Source: an uncultured Proteiniphilum sp. (GTDB lineage Bacteria > Bacteroidota > Bacteroidia > Bacteroidales > Dysgonomonadaceae). Taken from it: a stretch of 14,289 nt of DNA. Position 1 is the first letter of the stretch, and the number at the start of each line of letters is the position of its first letter. Shown here in pieces: positions 1 through 7,949 of the stretch. The notes beneath the pieces were generated by a model. It worked only from the letters and a program-made list of their open reading frames with translations. It was not told where the DNA came from and ran no database searches. The position numbers and the translations under genes were made by a program. Location: assembly GCF_937873925.1 (NCBI RefSeq), contig NZ_CALNAT010000254.1, positions 1 to 14,289 on the forward strand. Reading direction: 5' to 3'.

Positions 1-1086
1 AGGGAGATCGGCCCTGTTTCCAGAAAGGAAAGGGAAGCTATCTGGAACCGTTTTAAAGAAGCGTCGACCCAGATCAATAAAAAATACCAGGCTCATTTCG
101 AGGAGTTAAGGGAGAAAGAAAATGACAATCTGGAATTAAAGACCGCTCTGTGTGAAAAACTCGAAGCAATTGATTATAGCCAGCTCAAATCTGTCAAAGA
201 TTGGAACAACAAGGTAAAAGAGGTGCTTGATATCCAATCGCAATGGCGTCAGATAGGATTTGTACCAAGAAAATGGAATACAAAGATTTATAAACGCTAC
301 CGGGCTGCCTGTGACTTCTTTTTCAGAAGCAAGAATGAGTTTTACAAATCTCTTCGTGGGGAGATGGAAGAGAACCTCAAGAAAAAAATTACCCTCTGTG
401 AACGTGCTGAAATCCTCAAAGACAGTCATGACTGGAAAAATACGACACGGGAAATGATCGATATCCAGAAAGAGTGGAAAACTATCGGTATCGTTCCGCA
501 CAAATATGTCGACAGTATCTGGAAACGGTTTATTTCAGCTTGTGATCACTTCTTTGAACAGAAGAAATTGAATACCTCTTCCCAATATGAACAGGAACAA
601 AAGAATCTGGAGAAAAAAAGAGTGATCATTGAGAATATAAATCAATTGGATACCTCTCTGGAGGCGGAAGAGGCTTTGTCCAAACTCCATGAGTTGATGG
701 ATCAATGGTATGAGGTCGGTCATGTTCCTTATAAAATGAAAGACCGTATTTATAAAGAGTTTTATGATGTCACGGAAGCCCAGTTCGACAGATTAAATAT
801 CGGTAAGGCCGAACGGAAACTGGAAGCTTACAAGAGTACGATTTCCGATATGGCTAAATCGGATAATTCAAAAGGCCAGCTTTTCAGGGAACGTGAAAAA
901 CTGGTACGCCAGTATGAACGCATAAAAAATGAATTGCAGACCTACGAAAATAATATCGGATTCCTTTCGGTATCTTCCAAAAAAGGGAATCATCTGCTGG
1001 ACGATATGAATCAGAAAGTGGAAAAGATCAAATCGGAATTGCTCCTATTGGAGAAGAAGATAAGGGCAATCGAAGAAGAATTATAA
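1..1086 (+). CDS. DUF349-repeat protein, 5' end outside window
   Basis: The reading frame is open from base 1 to the TAA at 1084-1086 (361 codons), so the true start lies upstream; the GTG at 223 is only an internal codon. The visible part holds four related helical repeats of DUF349 type, each built around a W-x2-IG/VG-x-V-(P/S)-x-K core followed by an aromatic-rich stretch. Cores lie near residues 1-8 (truncated), 81-92, 157-168 and 239-250. The last 90 or so residues are Lys/Glu-rich and predicted to form a coiled coil. No signal peptide is visible because the N-terminus is missing; the composition fits a cytoplasmic protein. The family is widespread in Bacteroidota and, as far as I know, has no settled biochemical role. 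It ends at its own terminator and looks functionally separate from the sulfatase cluster. Confidence 0.9.
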   Translation, partial: REIGPVSRKEREAIWNRFKEASTQINKKYQAHFEELREKENDNLELKTALCEKLEAIDYSQLKSVKDWNNKVKEVLDIQSQWRQIGFVPRKWNTKIYKRYRAACDFFFRSKNEFYKSLRGEMEENLKKKITLCERAEILKDSHDWKNTTREMIDIQKEWKTIGIVPHKYVDSIWKRFISACDHFFEQKKLNTSSQYEQEQKNLEKKRVIIENINQLDTSLEAEEALSKLHELMDQWYEVGHVPYKMKDRIYKEFYDVTEAQFDRLNIGKAERKLEAYKSTISDMAKSDNSKGQLFREREKLVRQYERIKNELQTYENNIGFLSVSSKKGNHLLDDMNQKVEKIKSELLLLEKKIRAIEEEL

Positions 1087-1114
1087 CGATACGCTGTGGT
1101 GAAAGATAATTATT

Positions 1115-1147
1115 AAGCGGCCGGATATTTCATCTGGTCGCTTTTTT
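1115..1147 (+). terminator. Intrinsic terminator after the DUF349 gene
   Basis: Two 12-nt arms (1115-1126, AAGCGGCCGGAT; 1132-1143, ATCTGGTCGCTT) pair along their full length with two G-U wobbles around a 5-nt loop. The T-run 1142-1147 closes the structure. It lies 28 bp after the stop codon and separates the DUF349 gene from the glycan cluster. Confidence 0.88.
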
Positions 1148-1164
1148 ACATCTTCTGCGTAAGG

Positions 1165-1179
1165 AACTGTTTCACAGTT
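1165..1179. promoter_or_regulatory. Short inverted repeat, possible operator half-sites
   Basis: AACTGT-TTC-ACAGTT is a perfect 6-bp inverted repeat with a 3-nt centre. It lies just after the terminator and 7 bp before a direct-repeat pair. There is no following T-run, so it is more likely a protein site than a second terminator, though chance cannot be excluded. Confidence 0.3.
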
Positions 1180-1185
1180 TTAAAA

Positions 1186-1218
1186 ATTTATTGATACATT
1201 TTTGGTATTTATTGATAC
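1186..1218. promoter_or_regulatory. Paired 12-bp direct repeat, candidate activator site
   Basis: ATTTATTGATAC occurs perfectly at 1186-1197 and again at 1207-1218, start-to-start 21 bp, which is two DNA helical turns. The pair lies 68-100 bp before the ATG of the first cluster gene. A weak match to the Bacteroides -7 element (TTATTTTG at 1250-1257, consensus TAnnTTTG) would place a transcription start near 1264 and the repeats at roughly -78 to -46, a normal activator position. No clear -33 TTTG was found, so the promoter part is tentative. The repeat itself is plain in the sequence. Confidence 0.5.
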
Positions 1219-1285
1219 GGAAATTTTAATGTAATAAAATAATAAACTGTTATTTTGAGTGGTCTGTTCATAATAAATTAAACAC

Positions 1286-3223
1286 ATGAAACGAGTATCT
1301 GAATCATTGAAAAAAAAATTAAATCTGTTGATTATTTTGATGCTTTGCCTGATCGCGGTAATTCCCTGTAGAAGTAATCCTGACAATAATACACATAACG
1401 AGGGAGGTATTAGTAGCAGGGCACTGGTCCCTTTGGCGGATCCGTTCATTTTATTGCACAACGATATCTACTATGCATATGGTACTGGTGCTGCAAACGG
1501 GATAGAGGTGATGACCTCCGAGGATTTGAAGAGCTGGAAAAGAGCCGCCAATCCGGAGGACAGGCTGGCGTTGCACAAAGACAATTCCTATGGGGACAAG
1601 TGGTTCTGGGCCCCGGAAGTGTATTATGTTAACGGCAAATTCTATATGTATTATTCTGCCGAAGCACATATTTGTGTAGCAACTTCAGACTCGCCCTTGG
1701 GGCCTTTCATACAGGAAGTAAAAAAGCCGATGTTAGAGGGTGAAAAATCAATCGACAACTCCTTGTTTATTGATGACGACGGAACTCCGTATCTTTTCTT
1801 TGACCGGTTCAATGACGGATTGAATATCTGGGTCGCTGAACTCGAAGAGGATTTAATGACCATCAAGAAAGAAACGTTGCATCCCTGTATTCATGTGTCG
1901 CAGGAGTGGGAAAAAGTGTGGCCACGGGTAAATGAAGGGGCGTTTGTGATCAAGCATGAAGGAATATATTATCTGACCTATTCTGCGAACAGTTATGAAA
2001 GCCCATTCTATGGGATCGGTTGCGCCACTGCTACCGATATCATGGGCGAATGGACAAAGTATCCCCATAATCCGTTATTGCAGAAGCCGGGAAATTTGGT
2101 GGGGGTAGGACATAGCGCTATGTTCAAAGACAAGAAAGGCGACTGGAAGATAGTGTTTCACGCTCATCAGAGCGAATCGGCCATCCATCCCCGGAATATG
2201 TTTATCAGCGCGGTTGGGTTCAGGGATGTCAACGGTGTGGATGAATTGTTTATCGACCCGAATTATGAAATACCGTTACTCGTGACTAATCAGTCTGAAG
2301 GAAATCAACAGAAAAAACAGATGATGTTCGGAGATACTTCACGTACCGGGGTGCCTTTTTCCAAAGATCCCCATGTTGTGTATTTTGACGGACGTTATTT
2401 GATGTATTATTCTATTCCTCCGATGAAGGGGAACGAGAACTCCGGGTGGAATATAGGAATTGCAGAAAGCAAGGATCTGATAACGTGGGAGAAAATAGGA
2501 GAAATCATTCCCGACCCGCAGGCAGCGTATGAGAAAAACGGATTATGCGCTCCCGGTGCCTTGGTGAGGGATGGAACGGTGCATCTCTTTTATCAGACTT
2601 ATGGGAATGGGCGTAATGATGCTATTTGTCACGCTTTTTCTTCAGACGGGATCCGGTTTGAACGTAACAAGACCAATCCGATTTTCAGGGCTGAGGGTGA
2701 GTGGAATTGCGGCCGGGCAATTGATGCGGAAGTATATGAGTTCAATGATCAATATTTCCTCTATTTTGCCACGCGTGATCCCGATTTCAAAATACAGATG
2801 CTGGGCGTGGCAGTGGCCCCAAAAGAAACAAATTTTAACAGGAAAGATTGGCAACAACCGGTCGATGCGCCTATTCTGTTTCCACAATTACCCTGGGAGG
2901 GTGAATGTATAGAAGGTGCTTCCATTACAATACAAAATAACAGAATGTATATGTTTTATGCCGGGGCTTACAACAACTGGCCTCAACAAGTGGGAGTGGC
3001 GGTTAGCAATGACGGGCTGACATGGAAAAGATTGTTTAATGAACCATTCTTGCCTAATGGGAAACCGGGGGAGTGGAACGAGAGTGAATCGGGGCATCCC
3101 CATATATTTACAGATCCTAACGGCAGGACATACCTGTTCTATCAGGGGAATAAGGATAAAGGAAAAAGTTGGTATATTTCGAACAAAGAGGTCTTTTGGA
3201 AAGAAGGCTTACCATTTTTTTAA
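1286..3223 (+). CDS. Secreted tandem GH43-type beta-propeller glycosidase
   Basis: 645 residues. The N-terminus has Lys/Arg followed by a hydrophobic stretch (12-27) and Cys28; the VIPC context is a poor lipobox, so it may be a lipoprotein or a plain secreted protein. Residues about 46-332 form a five-bladed propeller of GH43 type: Asp52 in ADPF (base), Asp157 in SIDNSLF (pKa modulator), Glu217 in VNEGAF (acid) and His276 in GVGH. Residues about 355-640 form a second propeller whose blades align in the same order, with Asp361, Asp480, Glu543 and His604 in the matching places. GH43 enzymes remove arabinose, xylose or galactofuranose-type residues; the exact substrate cannot be read here. GH117- or GH130-like identity for the second half is an alternative. 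It is the first gene of the run, 107 bp before a sulfatase. The ATG at 1286 follows an A-rich leader and starts the signal sequence. Confidence 0.85.
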   Translation: MKRVSESLKKKLNLLIILMLCLIAVIPCRSNPDNNTHNEGGISSRALVPLADPFILLHNDIYYAYGTGAANGIEVMTSEDLKSWKRAANPEDRLALHKDNSYGDKWFWAPEVYYVNGKFYMYYSAEAHICVATSDSPLGPFIQEVKKPMLEGEKSIDNSLFIDDDGTPYLFFDRFNDGLNIWVAELEEDLMTIKKETLHPCIHVSQEWEKVWPRVNEGAFVIKHEGIYYLTYSANSYESPFYGIGCATATDIMGEWTKYPHNPLLQKPGNLVGVGHSAMFKDKKGDWKIVFHAHQSESAIHPRNMFISAVGFRDVNGVDELFIDPNYEIPLLVTNQSEGNQQKKQMMFGDTSRTGVPFSKDPHVVYFDGRYLMYYSIPPMKGNENSGWNIGIAESKDLITWEKIGEIIPDPQAAYEKNGLCAPGALVRDGTVHLFYQTYGNGRNDAICHAFSSDGIRFERNKTNPIFRAEGEWNCGRAIDAEVYEFNDQYFLYFATRDPDFKIQMLGVAVAPKETNFNRKDWQQPVDAPILFPQLPWEGECIEGASITIQNNRMYMFYAGAYNNWPQQVGVAVSNDGLTWKRLFNEPFLPNGKPGEWNESESGHPHIFTDPNGRTYLFYQGNKDKGKSWYISNKEVFWKEGLPFF

Positions 3224-3330
3224 CTATATATGGTAGGAATTACCGGACAATGTTTCAGAGGTAGACTTCTGATAATCATTCTCCCCCAGGAATAGGAAAT
3301 CATATGAAAAATAAATAAAAGTGAATTAAA

Positions 3331-4839
3331 ATGCGTTACCTGAAACAATTAAATAAGTTATTACTTATTGGAGGAGTAAGTACTGTTCCCGGCCTGACAA
3401 AGGCCCAACAGGTCACAGAAGAGAAACCCCGGAATGTTTTGATGATCCTTGTGGATGATTTGAAACCCAATTTAGGATGTTATGGTGATAATGTAGCGGT
3501 GAGCCCGAATATCGATAGGCTGGCCGGCCAAGGCGTCAGGTTCGACATGGCCTATTGTAATCAGGCCGTAAGCGTGGCTTCCCGTTATAATTTGCTGACA
3601 GGAGCCCGTTCCACCACTTCCGGACTCTACAATTTCGGACGTCAATTGCGGGATGTTTATCCTGATGCGGTCACTTTGCCCCAATTCTTCATAAAAGCGG
3701 GTTATCATACCGAAGCTATAGGGAAAGTATTCCATGTAGGTCATGGTAATACGGACGATAAAGCTTCATGGAGCATCCCTCACCATTCGGATAAATTGAT
3801 TGAGTACCTGCTGCCGGAAAGTACGGACCGCCAGTTAACCCGTGAGGAAGCGCTTTTTGAAAATACACGCCTCTTTTTTCCCGATACCCAGATTGGAAGA
3901 CTACCACGCGGGGCAGCCTGGGAAGCGCTTGATGTGGTGGATGAAGCATATGCCGATGGGCGGGTGGCCAGGAAGGCAATTGACAGATTACGGGAATTGA
4001 AAAAAGAGCCGGACCAGCCTTTCTTTATGGCTGTCGGTTTTGTCCGTCCGCATCTTCCTTTCAGCGCCCCTAAAAAATACTGGGATATGTATGACCCGGA
4101 TAAACTCCCTATGCCGGAATATGAGAAAGATGCCGAGAATGCCCCGAAAATGGCTACCAAGAGAGGAGGGGAGATCGACCAGTTTAAACCCATTCCTCCG
4201 GGACAATATGTTTATGCCGATTCACTGACACGAAAACTGATACATGGGTATTACGCTTCAATGAGTTATATGGATGCCCAAGTCGGTCGCCTGCTGGATG
4301 AACTGGAGCGGCTCGATATGCTTGATAATACCATTATTGTATTATGGGGTGATCATGGCTGGCATCTGGGCGACCATGGATATTGGACAAAGCATACCAA
4401 CTATGAGCAGGCCAACAGGATACCCTTGATCGTGGTCGCGCCCGGCGTAACTACGCCCGGAACATCTACCGGACAACCGGCCGAGACAGTGGATATTTAT
4501 CCTACGCTGACGGAACTGGCCGGATTAGGGAAACCAGTAACACCGCAACCGATCGACGGATTAAGTATGGTGCCCATTTTGAAAGATCCGGAGAAAAGAA
4601 TAAGGGATCATGCCTATCATGCCTATCCTCACGGCAAATATATTGGAAGGGCTATTCGTACTGAGAGATATAGGTTAGTAGAATGGAAAAACAGGGAGGA
4701 TTCGAAAGATGTACTCTATGAATTATACGATTACAAGAATGATCCATTAGAAACAAAGAATATTGCCGATAAGGAATCGAAGGTCGTTAAGAGCATGCAA
4801 AAGATTCTTGCAACCCATCCCGAAGCAAAGAGGTGGTAA
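3331..4839 (+). CDS. Iduronate-2-sulfatase-like sulfatase (S1_7-like), Ser-type
   Basis: 502 residues, normal length for a family S1 sulfatase. A signal peptide with likely cleavage after TKA (residue 25) sends it to the periplasm. Metal ligands Asp42-Asp43 lie in VDDLKPNLGCYG; the formylglycine motif is Ser81-Val-Ala-Ser-Arg85 followed by LLTGARSTTSGLY. GKVFH (Lys132, His135), PHLPF (His241), GDHGWHLGDHG (Asp341, His342) and Lys354 complete the active site. The GARSTTSGLYNF and GKVFH signatures match the iduronate-2-sulfatase branch, which in bacteria also includes enzymes on algal glycans, so 2-O-sulfated uronate is only one possible substrate. The serine at position 81 needs a radical-SAM maturase. 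Proline of the usual C/S-x-P-S-R is Ala83. It is followed by a 72-bp gap to the next sulfatase. The upstream ATG at 3304 opens only a four-codon frame, so 3331 is the start. Confidence 0.92.
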   Translation: MRYLKQLNKLLLIGGVSTVPGLTKAQQVTEEKPRNVLMILVDDLKPNLGCYGDNVAVSPNIDRLAGQGVRFDMAYCNQAVSVASRYNLLTGARSTTSGLYNFGRQLRDVYPDAVTLPQFFIKAGYHTEAIGKVFHVGHGNTDDKASWSIPHHSDKLIEYLLPESTDRQLTREEALFENTRLFFPDTQIGRLPRGAAWEALDVVDEAYADGRVARKAIDRLRELKKEPDQPFFMAVGFVRPHLPFSAPKKYWDMYDPDKLPMPEYEKDAENAPKMATKRGGEIDQFKPIPPGQYVYADSLTRKLIHGYYASMSYMDAQVGRLLDELERLDMLDNTIIVLWGDHGWHLGDHGYWTKHTNYEQANRIPLIVVAPGVTTPGTSTGQPAETVDIYPTLTELAGLGKPVTPQPIDGLSMVPILKDPEKRIRDHAYHAYPHGKYIGRAIRTERYRLVEWKNREDSKDVLYELYDYKNDPLETKNIADKESKVVKSMQKILATHPEAKRW

Positions 4840-4911
4840 TTGAAAGGCCGGCTATTGGATTAATCATGAATCCGCCAATTGATAAGAATTATATGTAGTT
4901 TATAGTTTACA

Positions 4912-6348
4912 ATGAAAATACCGACAAATAAAATATGGATGACGTTAACGGCCGTCGGGATCGGGCCTGCATTGCTCGCTTCCTTTGAGACCGGTAAAAA
5001 AACGCCGAATGTAATTTTTATCTTAGCCGATGATCTGGGATATGCAGAGTTGGGTTGTTATGGTAACTCATTCAACGAAACACCCCATCTCGATGAACTT
5101 GCGAAAAACGGCATACGGTTTACCAACGCCTATGCTGCACAGACAGTCAGTTCTCCTACCCGTGCAGCCCTTATGACAGGCTTGTATCCGCCACGTACCG
5201 GTATCATAGATTATCTGCGTCCGAATGATACCAAGCATCTCAATGAGGATTATACCACCATTGCCGAAGTCTTCAAAAGCCGGGGATATAATACAGGTCT
5301 GATCGGTAAATGGCATCAGACAGGCTATACTAGGGCAGGTGCTCCTTATGAATCTTCTCCCGATAAACATGGGTTTGATGAGGTCATTGTCTCGGAAAAT
5401 GAAGGAATTGCCGATGGTACCTGGTTTCACCCCTATCATTTCAATAAAGACGTGGAGAAATTGCTCGAAGGAGATAAGGAGTTCCTGGTGGATCGTTTGA
5501 ATGAAGAAGCCATTCGGTTTATTGACAGGCAAAGTAATAAGACCCCTTTCTTTCTTTATCTGAGTCACTATGCCGTGCACACTCAGGTGCAGGGAAAACC
5601 GGAAGATGTGGATTATTTCAGGAGTAAACCGGGAGCGGGTACCAGCGATCCCTCGAAGAATAATCCCGAAAATGATCCCTATAAAAAGTGGCCTGCCGAT
5701 TTCCGGGCAAAAAAAAATAATCCGCATCTCGCCGCACAATTGCGGGACATAGATAATGGTGTAGGTAGAATCATCCGGAAGTTAAAAGAAAAGGGGATGC
5801 TCGATAATACCTTGATTGTATTTACCAGTGATAACGGAGGGGAAACTACCATTACCTCCAATACCCCTCTGCGGGATGGAAAAAGTTCCCAGTATGAAGG
5901 GGGTTTGCGGATTGCGAAGATCGTCTACTTTCCTGCAATAATCCCGGGAGGCAGGGTGATTGATGAGAGTGTGGTTACTTACGACTATCTGCCTACTTTC
6001 TGTGAAATGTTGGGTGTCAATGATCAGGAATTGTTCCAGCAACCGGACGGCTTGTCGCTCTGGCCGCTTTGGACCGGTAAGGCCGATAAATTAGCAGAAC
6101 GCTCGCTCTACTGGCACTATCCGCTTGAAAGACCACATTTTCTGGGAGGTCGTTCTTCCGCAGCCATCCGGTCGGGTGACTGGAAACTCATACAGTTTTA
6201 TGATTCGGGAACATGCGAATTATACAACCTGAAAAATGATATAAGCGAATCCAATAATGTGGCTACACAATATCCTGATATCGTGGATCAACTTGTCGAA
6301 AAGCTTGATGTATGGCGGCAAGATGTTGGAGCAGAAAAACAAGGATAG
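4912..6348 (+). CDS. Family S1 sulfatase (S1_16-like), Ser-type
   Basis: 478 residues with a secretion signal probably cut after LLA (residue 23). Metal ligands are Asp40-Asp41 in LADDLGYAELGCYG; the maturation motif is Ser80-Ser-Pro-Thr-Arg84 with MTGLYPPRTG. Lys133 and His135 lie in GKWH, His223 in SHYAVHT, Asp307-Asn308 in TSDNGG and Lys324 in PLRDGKSSQYEGG. The SHYAVHT and PLR-x-GK-x3-YEGG blocks are what I associate with subfamily S1_16, whose known members act on galactose or GalNAc 4-sulfate; the subfamily call is by recall. Periplasmic sulfate-ester hydrolysis is expected, giving free sulfate. The gene sits in the middle of the run with short gaps (72 and 93 bp), consistent with one transcript. 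All expected active-site residues are present. Confidence 0.92.
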   Translation: MKIPTNKIWMTLTAVGIGPALLASFETGKKTPNVIFILADDLGYAELGCYGNSFNETPHLDELAKNGIRFTNAYAAQTVSSPTRAALMTGLYPPRTGIIDYLRPNDTKHLNEDYTTIAEVFKSRGYNTGLIGKWHQTGYTRAGAPYESSPDKHGFDEVIVSENEGIADGTWFHPYHFNKDVEKLLEGDKEFLVDRLNEEAIRFIDRQSNKTPFFLYLSHYAVHTQVQGKPEDVDYFRSKPGAGTSDPSKNNPENDPYKKWPADFRAKKNNPHLAAQLRDIDNGVGRIIRKLKEKGMLDNTLIVFTSDNGGETTITSNTPLRDGKSSQYEGGLRIAKIVYFPAIIPGGRVIDESVVTYDYLPTFCEMLGVNDQELFQQPDGLSLWPLWTGKADKLAERSLYWHYPLERPHFLGGRSSAAIRSGDWKLIQFYDSGTCELYNLKNDISESNNVATQYPDIVDQLVEKLDVWRQDVGAEKQG

Positions 6349-6441
6349 GACGAATTCAAGTATAATGCCTTGTGTATCTAAGGTAATTGAACACAACTAT
6401 TGAGAGAATGACCTAATTGCCTGTATTAAATCTTATTTCTT

Positions 6442-7836
6442 ATGATACGAAAATCAATGTACACTACGGCCGTGACAGGGCTTTCCCTATGTTCGTTATT
6501 CGGACAACAATCAGAAAAGCCCAATTTGGTATTATTCATGGCAGATGATTGCTCCTATTACGACATAGGCTGTTATGGCAGTGCTGATTCCAAAACCCCG
6601 CGTATCGATGATTTTGCGGGGGAAGGGATGCTGTTCACGAAAGCATACCAGGCATGCCCGATGAGTTCACCCACCCGGCATAATTTAATGACCGGTTTAT
6701 GGCCGGTAAAGACAGGGGCATATCCCAATCATACGATGGCCAAAGAGGGAACCCTGAGTATTGTCCGGCATTTAAAGCCGGCCGGCTATAAAGTCGCGTT
6801 AATCGGAAAATCACATGTTGAACCGTCCTCCGTATTTGATTGGGATTTATATGTGAATACCCTACAGGGAGGAGATATAGACTTTGAGGCAATTGACGCT
6901 TTTATCAGCGAATGCCAGTCGGAGGATACTCCCTTTTGCCTGTTTGTCATGTCGAGGCAACCCCATACACCATGGAATAAAGGGAATCCCGGCCTTTTTA
7001 ATCCCGAAAAAATTAAACTGCCTCCGTTTTATGTCGATATTCCGGAAACAAGAGAAAAATTCTGTGATTATCTGGCCGAAATAAATTATATGGATGCTGA
7101 ATTCGGCCAATTACTCCATATTTTGGACCAAAGACAAGTAAGAGATCAATCTGCGGTAGTTTTTTTAAGTGAGCAGGGAAATAGTTTGCCTTTTGCCAAA
7201 TGGACCCTCTATGAATCCGGAGTGAAATCGGCATGTATCGTCAGGTGGCCCGGAGTTATCCAACCCAATACCACCTCTGATGCCATTGTTGAGTATGTGG
7301 ATATTGTGCCTACCTTTCTGGAAATGGCAGGAGCGGAAGCACAAGGTGAATTGGACGGAAAAAGTTTTCTGGGTGTATTGACCGCTAAAGAGACCGGGCA
7401 CAAGCAATATACGTTCTCTTTACATACAACGCGTGGAATTTATAGTGGGAGTGAGTATTATGGGATCCGGGCGGTTGCCGATAGGAAGTATCGTTACATC
7501 GTAAACCTCACGCCGGATATGGTATTTCAGAATACGGAAACCGAGGGGAAATTATTCAGGCGATGGAAAGAAGTGGGCGAAAACGATCCGTTTGCAGCCT
7601 GGATAACCCATAAGTATCAACATAGGCCCGCTATTGAGCTCTATGATATAGAGAATGACAGGTATTGTATGGAAAATATTGCCGGGTTGCCGGAGAATGC
7701 CCCTATTATTGAAAGGTTAGACAAGGCTTTAAGGCAATGGATGGAAGTATGTGGCGACGAAGGCCAACCCACGGAAATGAAGGCCACTGAACATCAGTTC
7801 CGGAATTCCCCGGGAGAAACAGGAGAGATATTTTAA
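6442..7836 (+). CDS. N-sulfoglucosamine sulfohydrolase-like sulfatase (S1_8-like), Ser-type
   Basis: 464 residues; signal peptide about 1-21 ending LFG-QQ. Asp35-Asp36 in MADDCSYYDIGCYG and Ser75-Ser-Pro-Thr-Arg79 form the N-terminal half of the active site; GKSHVEP (Lys123, His125) and QPHTPW (His175) follow. The second metal-binding element reads LSEQGNSLPFAKW, so the normal Asp-Asn/His pair is Glu244-Gln245, with Lys253 kept. GKSHVEP, the SEQG-x4-F block and the C-terminal ELYDIENDRYCMENIA resemble human N-sulfoglucosamine sulfohydrolase (GKKHVGP, SDNGIPFPSGR, ELYDRSRDPHETQNLA), placing it in or near S1_8. Bacterial S1_8 enzymes are also known from ulvan degradation, so both N- and O-sulfate are possible targets. 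It lies 93 bp after the preceding sulfatase. Fold and family are clear; activity depends on the altered metal pair. Confidence 0.88.
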   Translation: MIRKSMYTTAVTGLSLCSLFGQQSEKPNLVLFMADDCSYYDIGCYGSADSKTPRIDDFAGEGMLFTKAYQACPMSSPTRHNLMTGLWPVKTGAYPNHTMAKEGTLSIVRHLKPAGYKVALIGKSHVEPSSVFDWDLYVNTLQGGDIDFEAIDAFISECQSEDTPFCLFVMSRQPHTPWNKGNPGLFNPEKIKLPPFYVDIPETREKFCDYLAEINYMDAEFGQLLHILDQRQVRDQSAVVFLSEQGNSLPFAKWTLYESGVKSACIVRWPGVIQPNTTSDAIVEYVDIVPTFLEMAGAEAQGELDGKSFLGVLTAKETGHKQYTFSLHTTRGIYSGSEYYGIRAVADRKYRYIVNLTPDMVFQNTETEGKLFRRWKEVGENDPFAAWITHKYQHRPAIELYDIENDRYCMENIAGLPENAPIIERLDKALRQWMEVCGDEGQPTEMKATEHQFRNSPGETGEIF

Positions 7837-7871
7837 TACCGTATCAATAATACACAGAGGATGAAACGAGC

Positions 7872-7949
7872 ATGAACATCATTATACACAAGAAGATAAT
7901 TAAAGCGAGTTCCATACACAGTAATGTGAAAAATAAAATAATCGTATGA
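7872..7949 (+). other. 25-codon upstream ORF overlapping a sulfatase start
   Basis: A frame from ATG 7872 encodes 25 residues rich in Ile and Lys and ends in TGA 7947-7949, overlapping the ATG of the S1_4 sulfatase as ATGA. Such overlaps allow translational coupling. The region is A/T-rich, the peptide has no recognisable family and it may be chance, so it is noted only as a possible coupling leader. Confidence 0.15.

Noticed and set aside
223..1086. GTG at 223 as the start of the DUF349 gene
   Set aside because: The same frame is open to base 1 and already contains part of a DUF349 repeat, so the start is upstream of the window.
5068..5739. 223-codon open frame on the - strand inside the S1_16-like sulfatase
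   Set aside because: It is antisense to a complete sulfatase with all catalytic motifs, has no recognisable domain and has the composition of a shadow frame.
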